Assembly: GCA_030540495.1 (NCBI GenBank)
Contig: JAUNWC010000118.1
Span: 1-5,612, forward strand
Reading direction: 5' to 3'
Source: Bacteroidota bacterium
GTDB lineage: Bacteria; Bacteroidota; Bacteroidia; Bacteroidales; P3
Length of the DNA stretch: 5,612 nt
Part shown: positions 1-5,612 of the stretch, piece by piece
How the letters are laid out: each line of letters opens with the position of its first letter
Numbering within the stretch: the stretch's first letter is position 1
Translations under genes and position numbers: made by a program
The notes under the pieces: model-generated
Told to the model about the DNA's origin: nothing
Database searches by the model: none
Seen by the model: the letters and a program-made list of their open reading frames with translations, nothing else

Positions 1-52
1 AAAAACTTATGTTAACCTAACAAAAAACTTTAAATTATACTCACTTTTAGGT

Positions 53-84
53 ATTGCACAAGAAAAATAAAGAGTATAATTTTG
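53..84 (+). promoter_or_regulatory. Bacteroidota-type promoter of the flavodoxin gene
   Basis: TAATTTTG at 77-84 matches the Bacteroidota -7 consensus TAnnTTTG exactly. ATTG at 53-56 lies 20 bp upstream and fits the -33 element (consensus TTTG) with one mismatch. Transcription would begin near position 90 and leave an A/T-rich leader of about 40 nt before the ATG at 133. The leader has no Shine-Dalgarno-like sequence, which is normal for this phylum. The call rests on motif and spacing only. Confidence 0.6.
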
Positions 85-132
85 CAAAAAATTTTAAAAG
101 TAAATATAAAACTTTAAAAACTTATATTAGAT

Positions 133-633
133 ATGAAAAGAACATGTGTTGTTTTTGGTTCTACAACAGGAACCTGTGAGGAATTAGCCTCAAGAATAGC
201 CTCTAAATTAGGAGTTAGCGATATTATTAACGCTGCAGATTTCAATGCTGACACTCTTAACAATTATGACAATTTTATTTTAGGTACCTCAACTTGGGGA
301 GCCGGCGACTTGCAAGACGATTGGTACTCAGGCGCATTGGACGTACTTAAAAATGGTAACCTTGGAGGCAAAACTTTTGCTATTTTTGGCTGTGGCGACT
401 GCGATGGCTATGGCGATACTTTTTGCTCAGGTATGGGAGAAATATACCAAACCTTAGACGACAAAGGCGCCAACGTTATAGGTCAAGTTTCTACTGATGG
501 CTATACTTTTGATAGTTCTGCGGCCGTTGTAGATGGTCAATTTGTTGGTCTTGCCTTAGATGAATCTAACGAGTCTGACAAAACAGACGAAAGAATTGAT
601 GCTTGGGTAGAGAAAATAAAACCAGAGTTATAA
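133..633 (+). CDS. fldA: Long-chain flavodoxin
   Basis: This is a 166-residue cytosolic FMN-binding electron carrier. Flavodoxins replace or supplement ferredoxin as low-potential donors and acceptors for enzymes such as pyruvate:ferredoxin oxidoreductase and hydrogenase. The FMN phosphate loop is at residues 8-19 (FGSTTGTCEELA). The 50s loop is TSTWGAGDL (52-60), with Trp55 placed to stack on the flavin. The 90s loop is GCGDCDGYGDTFC (86-98), with Tyr93 as the second stacking residue. The length and the inserted segment around residues 115-140 (QVSTDGYTFDSS) make it long-chain. The last Thr of the usual phosphate-loop signature is Cys15 here. The start at 133 directly precedes the first beta strand and is the only reasonable ATG. 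The gene appears monocistronic: own promoter upstream, strong terminator 37 bp after the stop. The family is clear; its physiological partners cannot be read from this window. Confidence 0.95.
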   Translation: MKRTCVVFGSTTGTCEELASRIASKLGVSDIINAADFNADTLNNYDNFILGTSTWGAGDLQDDWYSGALDVLKNGNLGGKTFAIFGCGDCDGYGDTFCSGMGEIYQTLDDKGANVIGQVSTDGYTFDSSAAVVDGQFVGLALDESNESDKTDERIDAWVEKIKPEL

Positions 634-669
634 AAAAAAACAAGTCATACAATTTTGACCATAATAACC

Positions 670-705
670 AAAAGTATCGGACTCCTTTGTCCGATACTTT
701 TTTTT
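670..705 (+). terminator. Intrinsic terminator after the flavodoxin gene, possibly bidirectional
   Basis: A 13-bp perfect stem (670-682 with 689-701; core GTATCGGAC/GTCCGATAC) encloses the 6-nt loop TCCTTT. The right arm runs into eight consecutive T residues (698-705), the standard rho-independent layout for the + strand. Read on the - strand, the same hairpin is followed by only four U residues, so it could serve as a weaker terminator for clpB, whose stop codon at 751 is about 45 bp away. No other hairpin is visible between the two converging genes. Confidence 0.93.
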
Positions 706-750
706 ACACACAGTATGAAAAAATATGCTATTAGTTATTAAGAATATATT

Positions 751-2910
751 TTATTTCAAATTGAAAACCAATTGATTGTCTCTACAATCCATTACTATGG
801 TACTATCTACTGGAAGTTTGTCGTCTATAAGTAGCATACTCAACTTGTTGGTTACAAGTTTTTGAATAGCACGTTTTACTGGTCTTGCTCCCAATAGAGG
901 GTCGTATCCTTCTGTTGCCAAATAGTCCAAAGCCTCTGTGGTATATTCCAAAGTAATTTTCTTTTCCTTTAAGGTAGCAAGTAGTCTTTGCATTTGCAAT
1001 TCAACAATTTCTCTAACCTGCTCAGCAAACAAAGGACGAAAGACTATTATCTCATCTATACGATTTAGGAACTCTGGGCGTATGGTTTTCTTTAATAATT
1101 CTCTTACTTGTTTTTCTGCCGTAGCCCAATAAGAGTCAAAGTTTTCTTTGCCTTTGTTTATAGCCTCTTGTAGGTATTCACTACCAAGATTTGAGGTCAT
1201 AATTATAATAGTGTTTTTGAAATCCACTACCCTACCCTTGCCATCGGTAAGCCTGCCGTCTTCCAAAACTTGCAACAAAACATTGAAAACATCAGGGTGT
1301 GCCTTTTCTATTTCGTCCAAAAGAACTATGGAATAAGGTTTTCTTCTTACGGCTTCGGTCAATTGACCTCCTTCTTCATAACCAACATATCCCGGAGGTG
1401 CTCCTATTAGACGAGAAACCGAATATCTCTCTTGATACTCCGACATATCTATTCTTATCATCAAATTCTCGTCATCAAACATCAATTCTGCCAAAGCCCT
1501 TGCCAACTCTGTTTTACCTACTCCCGTAGAACCCAAAAAGGCAAAAGAACCTATAGGTTTCTTAGGGTCGCTTAGACCAGAGCGAGAACGTCTTATGGCA
1601 TTGGAAATTGCCTCTATGGCTTGGTCTTGTCCTATAACTCGTTTCTTTAGCTCATACTCTAATTTGAGTAGTTTCTCTTTTTCGGAGGTCATCATACGCA
1701 TAACCGGAATACCCGTCCAACGAGAAACCACTTCGGCTATATGATTTTCATCCACCTCTTCGGTTATCATAGCATTGCCGTGTTGTAGGTTTTTGAGTTT
1801 GTCTTGATAGTCCTTTAAATCCTTTTCTGCAGTAGGAATTTTGGAATATCTTAATTCGGCCACCTTGGCGTAATCTCCGTCTCTTTCTGCCCTCTCGGCT
1901 GTGTTTTTATAAGACTCTATTTTCTTTACTTCCTCAGAAATAGCATCCACAAGAACTTTCTCGTTTTTCCACTGAGAAGTAAGAGTGTTTTTTTCTTTTT
2001 TCAATTCGTCTATTTCTTTGGTCAATTGAGCAACTTTTTCTTCGTCTTTTTCTTTTTTGATAGCCACACGTTCTATTTCCAACTGACGAAGTTTTCTATC
2101 CACCTCATCCAACTCCTCTGGTGAGGAATCTATTTCCATTCTTAATTTTGCTGCCGCCTCGTCTATCAAATCTATTGCCTTATCGGGTAAAAACCTATTG
2201 GTAATATAACGATTAGACATCTCAGCAGCGGCAATTATGGCAGCGTCTTTTATTCTTACATGGTGGTGAATCTCATATTTTTCTTTCAAACCCCTAAGTA
2301 TAGAAATAGTATCCTCAACCGATGGTTCGTCTATCATAACCATCTGAAAACGTCTTTCTAAGGCTTTGTCTTTCTCAAAATATTTTTGATATTCATCCAA
2401 AGTTGTTGCACCTATGGCACGCAAATCTCCACGAGAAAGAGCCGGTTTTAGTATGTTAGCAGCGTCCATAGCACCTTCGCCTCCGCCTGCTCCTACGAGG
2501 GTATGTATTTCGTCTATAAACAAGATTACATCCCCGTTGGATTTAACCACATCATTTACAACACCTTTCAACCTTTCCTCAAATTCTCCCTTATACTTTG
2601 CACCTGCTATCAAAGCGCCCATATCCAAGGAGTAAATCTTTTTCTCTTTTAAGTTTTCTGGTACATCGTTATGAAATATTCTTTGAGCCAAGCCTTCGGC
2701 TATTGCAGTTTTGCCCACTCCGGGCTCTCCTACAAGGACGGGATTGTTTTTTGTCCTACGCGAAAGTATTTGCAATACTCTTCTTATTTCCTCGTCTCTT
2801 CCAATAACAGGGTCTAATTTATTGTTCTTAGCCTTGTCTATAAGATTAATGGCAAAACGTTCCAAATTAGAATACTTATTGTTTGCCGTATTGTTGTTTG
2901 TATTTTCCAT
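751..2910 (-). CDS. clpB: ClpB-type AAA+ disaggregase lacking the N-terminal domain
   Basis: This is a 719-residue hexameric ATPase that, in the ClpB family, works with DnaK/DnaJ/GrpE in the cytosol to pull polypeptides out of aggregates. NBD1 has Walker A GEPGVGKT (61-68), the pore tyrosine in KYKGEFEERLK (105-115; Tyr106), Walker B ILFIDE (129-134) and the arginine-finger segment LERRF (184-188). A charged coiled-coil middle domain of about 120 residues (roughly 260-385) marks it as ClpB rather than ClpA or ClpX. NBD2 has Walker A GSTGVGKT (460-467), pore loop GYVGYEEGG (507-515), Walker B VLLDEIEKAH (529-538) and a sensor-2 GARP near the C terminus. No ClpP-docking [LIV]GF loop is seen. 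A full-length ClpB has about 860 residues; here the roughly 145-residue N domain is absent and replaced by a 12-residue Asn-rich tail. The start is well bounded: an in-frame TAA lies at 2917-2919, three codons upstream. Both ATPase rings look intact, so this is not an obvious pseudogene. Confidence 0.96.
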   Translation of the reverse strand: MENTNNNTANNKYSNLERFAINLIDKAKNNKLDPVIGRDEEIRRVLQILSRRTKNNPVLVGEPGVGKTAIAEGLAQRIFHNDVPENLKEKKIYSLDMGALIAGAKYKGEFEERLKGVVNDVVKSNGDVILFIDEIHTLVGAGGGEGAMDAANILKPALSRGDLRAIGATTLDEYQKYFEKDKALERRFQMVMIDEPSVEDTISILRGLKEKYEIHHHVRIKDAAIIAAAEMSNRYITNRFLPDKAIDLIDEAAAKLRMEIDSSPEELDEVDRKLRQLEIERVAIKKEKDEEKVAQLTKEIDELKKEKNTLTSQWKNEKVLVDAISEEVKKIESYKNTAERAERDGDYAKVAELRYSKIPTAEKDLKDYQDKLKNLQHGNAMITEEVDENHIAEVVSRWTGIPVMRMMTSEKEKLLKLEYELKKRVIGQDQAIEAISNAIRRSRSGLSDPKKPIGSFAFLGSTGVGKTELARALAELMFDDENLMIRIDMSEYQERYSVSRLIGAPPGYVGYEEGGQLTEAVRRKPYSIVLLDEIEKAHPDVFNVLLQVLEDGRLTDGKGRVVDFKNTIIIMTSNLGSEYLQEAINKGKENFDSYWATAEKQVRELLKKTIRPEFLNRIDEIIVFRPLFAEQVREIVELQMQRLLATLKEKKITLEYTTEALDYLATEGYDPLLGARPVKRAIQKLVTNKLSMLLIDDKLPVDSTIVMDCRDNQLVFNLK

Positions 2911-2953
2911 TTCGTTTTATTTTTTTTCTTTTCTAATCAAGTATTAGAGAAAA

Positions 2954-2987
2954 CAAAAATTATGCACAATACTTATTTTGTGTCAAA
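2954..2987 (-). promoter_or_regulatory. Candidate promoter of clpB
   Basis: Reading the - strand, TTTG (2987-2984) is followed after 21 bp by TAATTTTTG (2962-2954). This is close to the Bacteroidota pair TTTG-N19-21-TAnnTTTG, with one extra T in the -7 element. Transcription would start near 2947, giving a leader of about 37 nt that is very A-rich just before the start codon. A TTGACA followed by CATAAT at 16-bp spacing also reads here as a sigma70-like pair, but the Bacteroidota reading fits the rest of the window better. No CIRCE-type heat-shock operator is visible. Confidence 0.45.
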
Positions 2988-3025
2988 AAGTCTATTCTCT
3001 GTAAGTATTTGCTGACAAAAAGTCT
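2969..3025. repeat. Imperfect 25-bp direct repeat, 32-bp period, upstream of clpB
   Basis: Positions 2969-2993 and 3001-3025 match at 19 of 25 bases. The right end is almost identical: TGTCAAAAAGTCT at 2981-2993 and TGACAAAAAGTCT at 3013-3025. The period of 32 bp is close to three helical turns, so both copies would face the same side of the DNA. The left copy covers the proposed -33 element of clpB. The copies could be regulator half-sites, a duplicated promoter, or chance similarity in A/T-rich DNA. Confidence 0.5.
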
Positions 3026-3046
3026 AACAGCCGTATCTGTTAGCCT
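3021..3046. repeat. Palindrome between clpB and ribD
   Basis: CTAACAG (3024-3030) and CTGTTAG (3037-3043) form a perfect 7-bp inverted repeat around the 6-nt centre CCGTAT. After one mismatch the arms continue for two more pairs (3021-3022 with 3045-3046). No T run follows on either strand, so it is not a standard terminator. It lies upstream of both proposed divergent promoters, which suits an operator or a structural DNA element. It overlaps the right copy of the direct repeat by five bases. Confidence 0.5.
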
Positions 3047-3135
3047 ACACATACATACAAGCACTAACAATAAAGCACTATCTATTTACAGGTTAGAAAA
3101 AGACAAATAAGAGTTTTTATTTTTTTACTTCTTTG

Positions 3136-3143
3136 TATCTTTG
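3136..3143 (+). promoter_or_regulatory. -7 element of the ribD promoter
   Basis: TATCTTTG matches the Bacteroidota TAnnTTTG element exactly. Only a weak -33 match (TTTT, around 3114-3117) is present about 18 bp upstream. Transcription would begin near 3150, only about 13 nt before the ATG at 3163. This placement rules out the upstream TTG at 3133 as the start codon, because it would lie inside the promoter. No FMN riboswitch fits in so short a leader, and none of its conserved sequence is visible. Confidence 0.6.
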
Positions 3144-3162
3144 CAATATATTTTTCAATGTT

Positions 3163-4212
3163 ATGGATATGAAAGAGTTTTTTATGCAACGTTGTTTTGA
3201 ATTGGCACTTTTGTCTAAGGGCTACAACTCTCCTAACCCAAAAGTTGGTGCTGTGGTTGTATATGAAAATAGGATAATAGGCGAGGGTTTTCATCAAATG
3301 TATGGTAAAGCACATGCTGAGGTAAATGCTATAAATAGCGTAGAAGACAAAAGTTTATTAAAGCACTCTACCATATATGTAAATCTTGAACCTTGTTGCC
3401 ATTATGGCAAAACTCCTCCTTGTGCACAATTGCTTATTAACTCGCAAATCAAACGTTGTGTTATTGCAAACAAAGACTCTAATCCAAAAGTTGACGGAGG
3501 AGGTATTGCTATGCTTAGTAGGGCAGGAATAGAGGTGGAGTGTGGAGTATTGGAAAAGGAGGGTAGATTTTTGAATCGTAGATTTTTTTGCAATCAGGAG
3601 AAAAAACGCCCTTATATAATACTAAAATATGCCCAAAGTTTAGATGGTTTTATGGATGTGAAACGAGAAAAAAATAACTCCTCTTTGCAATCTTATTGGA
3701 TAACAAACAATGCTTTGAAGGTCTGGGTACATGAACAGAGAATGCAAGAAGACGCAATACTTGTGGGCTATAACACTGTTCTAAATGACAACCCTAATTT
3801 GACAACAAGACACGTTGATGGCAAAAATCCTATTAGAGTGGTAATAGACAAGGATTTATCTCTGCCCAAAACAAGTAATATTTTTAATAACCTCTCTCCT
3901 ACTCTAATATTTAATTATAAGAAAGAGGACAAGGAAAACAAAAACGAATACATAGTTCTTGAAGATAAACAAGAGGTTGAAGAGCAAGTATTTAACACTT
4001 TGTATAAAAAGAACATAGGCTCTATTATAATAGAAGGTGGTAGAAAAACCATAAACCATCTATTGGAGAAAAATCTATGGGATGAGGCTTATGTTTTAAC
4101 GGGGAATACTATATTTAAAGAAGGAGTAAAAAGCCCTGTTATAGCCTCCAAATACTTAGCAAATTCTAAATTGGTAAGCAATAACAGGGTAGATTATTTT
4201 TTGAATGATTAA
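3163..4212 (+). CDS. ribD: Bifunctional riboflavin biosynthesis deaminase/reductase RibD
   Basis: This is a 349-residue cytosolic enzyme carrying out two consecutive steps to riboflavin: deamination of the GTP-derived diaminopyrimidinone phosphate, then NADPH-dependent reduction of the ribosyl side chain. The N-terminal deaminase domain (about 1-145) has the substrate-side NPKVGAVVV (25-33), zinc ligands His51 and catalytic Glu53 in HAEVNAI, and Cys78 and Cys87 in EPCCHYGKTPPCA. The C-terminal reductase domain (about 149-349) opens with RPYIILKYAQSLDG (149-162) and includes the NDNPNL segment and EGG (291-293). Length is close to the usual 360-370 residues. The open frame continues upstream to a TTG at 3133, but that overlaps the promoter -7 box, so ATG 3163 is chosen; ATG 3169 remains possible. 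No other rib gene is adjacent, so the pathway is scattered. The gene ends 7 bp from the converging PAS gene. Confidence 0.95.
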   Translation: MDMKEFFMQRCFELALLSKGYNSPNPKVGAVVVYENRIIGEGFHQMYGKAHAEVNAINSVEDKSLLKHSTIYVNLEPCCHYGKTPPCAQLLINSQIKRCVIANKDSNPKVDGGGIAMLSRAGIEVECGVLEKEGRFLNRRFFCNQEKKRPYIILKYAQSLDGFMDVKREKNNSSLQSYWITNNALKVWVHEQRMQEDAILVGYNTVLNDNPNLTTRHVDGKNPIRVVIDKDLSLPKTSNIFNNLSPTLIFNYKKEDKENKNEYIVLEDKQEVEEQVFNTLYKKNIGSIIIEGGRKTINHLLEKNLWDEAYVLTGNTIFKEGVKSPVIASKYLANSKLVSNNRVDYFLND

Positions 4213-4219
4213 ATTCTTT

Positions 4220-4570
4220 CTATTGTGCTTTATCTCTATTGTAGTGAGGCATTTCAAAAGGAATAACCAAGGACATTTCTACCAAACCACCAAAACTGCC
4301 ATCCTCTTTATACCAAGGGGATTGATAGATTAGTTTCTTTTGTCCTTTTTTCTCTATTGTATAAATATTAGAAGTTTTGTTCTCCATCATTTTGCTAATT
4401 ATCTCTTTGGAGTGTTTATTATGACATCCCATAATATTTCTTCCAATAAGATTTTCGTCCATAGATTTTAGATTCACTCTTTTGGAATGAGTGTTCAAAT
4501 CTATAAAATCTCCGTTTTCATCCGTTACCGTTATAGCAACTTGTTCTAAACCATTTGCCCAATTTTCCAT
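4220..4570 (-). CDS. Small stand-alone PAS-domain protein
   Basis: This 116-residue protein consists almost entirely of one PAS fold, with no signal peptide, membrane segment or attached output domain. Visible PAS features are the opening strands AITVTDENGDFIDLN (12-26), the helical segment LIGRNIMGCHNKHSKEII (41-58), a middle strand NIYTIEKKGQKKLIYQSPWYK (68-88), split by a basic turn, and the closing strand GLVEMSLVIPFEMPHY (95-110). From memory, small anaerobe PAS proteins share the CHN/CHP motif and the QSPW and IPxxMPH segments. Cys49-His50 sits at the start of the helix that carries the ligand residue in some haem-binding PAS proteins, so a redox or gas ligand is possible but unproven. 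The gene follows ptb on the same strand after 111 bp and may be cotranscribed or have its own promoter. It ends convergently with ribD. PAS identity is fairly firm; the signal and partner are unknown. Confidence 0.8.
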   Translation of the reverse strand: MENWANGLEQVAITVTDENGDFIDLNTHSKRVNLKSMDENLIGRNIMGCHNKHSKEIISKMMENKTSNIYTIEKKGQKKLIYQSPWYKEDGSFGGLVEMSLVIPFEMPHYNRDKAQ

Positions 4571-4607
4571 AATACCATTTTATAAAAAAAAGTTATGCGT
4601 CATATAA

Positions 4608-4616
4608 CAAAGTTTA
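4608..4616 (-). promoter_or_regulatory. Possible -7 element for the PAS gene
   Basis: On the - strand TAAACTTTG (4616-4608) resembles TAnnTTTG with one extra base between the halves, and lies about 40 bp upstream of the PAS start codon. No good -33 TTTG is found about 20 bp further upstream. The motif allows the PAS gene to be transcribed apart from ptb but does not establish it. Confidence 0.25.
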
Positions 4617-4651
4617 GAAAAAATTCCTCACCCACTATATAACACATAACA

Positions 4652-4677
4652 CCCTAAAAATAATAAAAACCCTAAAA
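4652..4677. repeat. Pair of CCCTAAAA repeats between ptb and the PAS gene
   Basis: CCCTAAAA occurs at 4652-4659 and again at 4670-4677, an 18-bp period. On the - strand these are two copies of TTTTAGGG just after the ptb stop codon. The surrounding 111-bp gap (4571-4681) contains no hairpin followed by a T run, so no intrinsic terminator separates ptb from the PAS gene. The repeat is short and lies in A/T-rich sequence, so it may be chance. Confidence 0.3.
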
Positions 4678-4681
4678 TAAA

Positions 4682-5584
4682 TTATTTTGCACTCAACACA
4701 GCAAGTGCTATTGAATAAGTCTTGGTTTGTGTAGAATCTCCTCTTGAGGAAAGAATGCAAGGAACTTTTGCTCCAACAACCATAGCAGCCAATTCGGCTC
4801 CTGCAAACTTGGTAGCAGTTTTATAAAATACATTGCCTGCCTCTATAAATGGCCATACCAAACAATCTGCATCTCCTGCAACCTCTGAATTTATTTTCTT
4901 TATTTGAGCAGATTCTCTGTCTATAGCAACATCCATAGCCAATGGACCATCAACCACAGCGCCTTTTATTTGTCCTCTACGATTCATTGTTGCAATCAAA
5001 GCAGCATCCGTACAAGCAGGCATACCAACAAGCATTTGCTCCGTAGCGGCTATCATAGCAACCTTAGGACACTCTATACCAAGCGTGTGGGCGGTGTTGA
5101 TTACATAATTAACTATTGCTGTCTTTTGCTTAAAATCAGGGGCAGGTATAACAGCAACATCTGAGGTGATAAGCAATTTGTGATAAGTAGGTATTTCAAA
5201 AACAGATACGTGTGAAAGAACCGGTTTGCCAGCAGGCATTAAACCATTTTCTTTGTTAAGTATTGCTTTCATATATTTATCTGTGGAGCAAAGACCTTTC
5301 ATTAAAATTTGTCCTTTACCCTCGTTAATAAGAGAAACGGCTTTTGCAGCAGCCTTTGCCTCGTTAGCCTCTTGCACCAACTCAAATTTATTTACGTCAA
5401 TACCCTCTTGTTGACAAACTTTTGTTATAGTGTCTATATCACCAACAAGAGTTACATCTGCTATACCCAAATCCACCGCACGTGAGGTTGCACCTATGGT
5501 GTGAGAATCATTAGCGTAAGCAGCAATTAAACGTTTTCTTGGAGAAGCCTTTGCAGCCGAAATTAATTCCTCTAACTTTTTCAT
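4682..5584 (-). CDS. ptb: Phosphate butyryltransferase (PTA/PTB family)
   Basis: This 300-residue cytosolic acyltransferase exchanges the CoA of butyryl-CoA (or a related short or branched acyl-CoA) for phosphate. A kinase can then use the acyl phosphate to make ATP. Family features include the N-terminal segment around AAYANDSHTIGATSRAVDLG (21-40), DGPLAMDVAID (212-222), GDADCLVWPFIEAGNVFYK (237-255) and the C-terminal SSRGDST followed by Lys288 and SIALA (279-295), which form the CoA/phosphate site in PTA/PTB enzymes. Length matches Ptb (about 300) rather than the longer Pta forms. The ATG at 5584 precedes a normal N terminus and is preceded by an A-rich stretch; the upstream promoter lies mostly outside the window. 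The gene immediately downstream is the PAS gene, not butyrate kinase (buk). Substrate specificity (butyrate versus acetate or branched acids) cannot be fixed from sequence alone. Confidence 0.9.
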   Translation of the reverse strand: MKKLEELISAAKASPRKRLIAAYANDSHTIGATSRAVDLGIADVTLVGDIDTITKVCQQEGIDVNKFELVQEANEAKAAAKAVSLINEGKGQILMKGLCSTDKYMKAILNKENGLMPAGKPVLSHVSVFEIPTYHKLLITSDVAVIPAPDFKQKTAIVNYVINTAHTLGIECPKVAMIAATEQMLVGMPACTDAALIATMNRRGQIKGAVVDGPLAMDVAIDRESAQIKKINSEVAGDADCLVWPFIEAGNVFYKTATKFAGAELAAMVVGAKVPCILSSRGDSTQTKTYSIALAVLSAK

Positions 5585-5612
5585 TATTTTTTGTAGTATT
5601 TACTTTTTTATA

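Noticed and set aside
10..22. TGTTA-ACC-TAACA inverted repeat at the left edge, similar in words to the palindrome near clpB
   Set aside because: The arms are only 5 bp and are arranged in the opposite order to those at 3024-3043, so a shared regulator site cannot be argued from this.
938..2947. Several + strand open frames of 60-80 codons inside the clpB region
   Set aside because: They lie antisense to a complete, well-conserved clpB gene, have no family features and are low-complexity, Ser/Leu/Phe-rich shadows of the clpB codons.
2911..3162. Possible remnant of the missing ClpB N domain upstream of clpB
   Set aside because: The frame is closed by a TAA at 2917-2919, the gap is far too short for a domain of about 435 bp, and nothing in it looks like ClpB N-domain sequence.
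3047..3162. FMN riboswitch in front of ribD
   Set aside because: None of the conserved G-rich RFN element sequence is present, the region is A/T-rich, and the predicted leader is only about 13 nt.
3082..3315. A 77-codon - strand open frame across the clpB-ribD gap and the ribD start
   Set aside because: It is antisense to the conserved start of ribD, crosses the ribD promoter and shows no recognisable domain.
4592..4608. GTTAT-N7-ATAAC inverted repeat upstream of the PAS gene
   Set aside because: The 5-bp arms made only of common A/T-rich words are within chance expectation for this composition, with no T run to suggest a terminator.
4904..5414. Two + strand open frames of 86 and 62 codons opposite ptb
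   Set aside because: They are antisense to a continuous ptb gene and have no recognisable protein features.

Overview
The window looks like ordinary chromosome from a low-GC member of the Bacteroidota, probably an anaerobic member of the Bacteroidales. Three things point there. Start codons follow A/T-rich leaders with no convincing Shine-Dalgarno sequence. Copies of the Bacteroidota -7 promoter element TAnnTTTG, exact or near-exact, sit in front of at least three genes. The gene set (long-chain flavodoxin, a ptb-type acyltransferase, a small PAS protein) suits an anaerobic fermenter. The assignment is inferred from sequence features, not from a database match.

Layout, left to right. A flavodoxin gene (133-633, +) has its own promoter and ends at a strong intrinsic terminator (670-705). 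Converging on it from the right is clpB (751-2910, -), which encodes a ClpB disaggregase of 719 residues that natively lacks the N-terminal domain. A 252-bp divergent region (2911-3162) separates clpB from ribD (3163-4212, +). It holds a promoter for each gene, an imperfect 25-bp direct repeat with a 32-bp period, and a palindrome. ribD encodes the bifunctional deaminase/reductase of riboflavin synthesis. It converges, with only 7 bp between, on a small stand-alone PAS-domain gene (4220-4570, -). That gene lies 111 bp downstream of, and on the same strand as, a phosphate butyryltransferase gene (4682-5584, -), whose upstream region is cut off by the window edge.

Functionally this is a set of housekeeping and metabolic genes rather than one pathway. 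RibD supplies a step towards FMN, the cofactor of the flavodoxin. Ptb would pass acyl groups from CoA to phosphate for ATP generation by a kinase that is not in the window. ClpB rescues aggregated proteins. I see no mobile element, CRISPR array, tRNA, rRNA or defence cassette, and no strong sign of an undescribed system. The points most worth a second look are the naturally N-domain-less ClpB, the repeat and palindrome architecture upstream of it, the conserved-looking Cys-His pair in the PAS protein, and ptb without an adjacent butyrate kinase gene on its downstream side.
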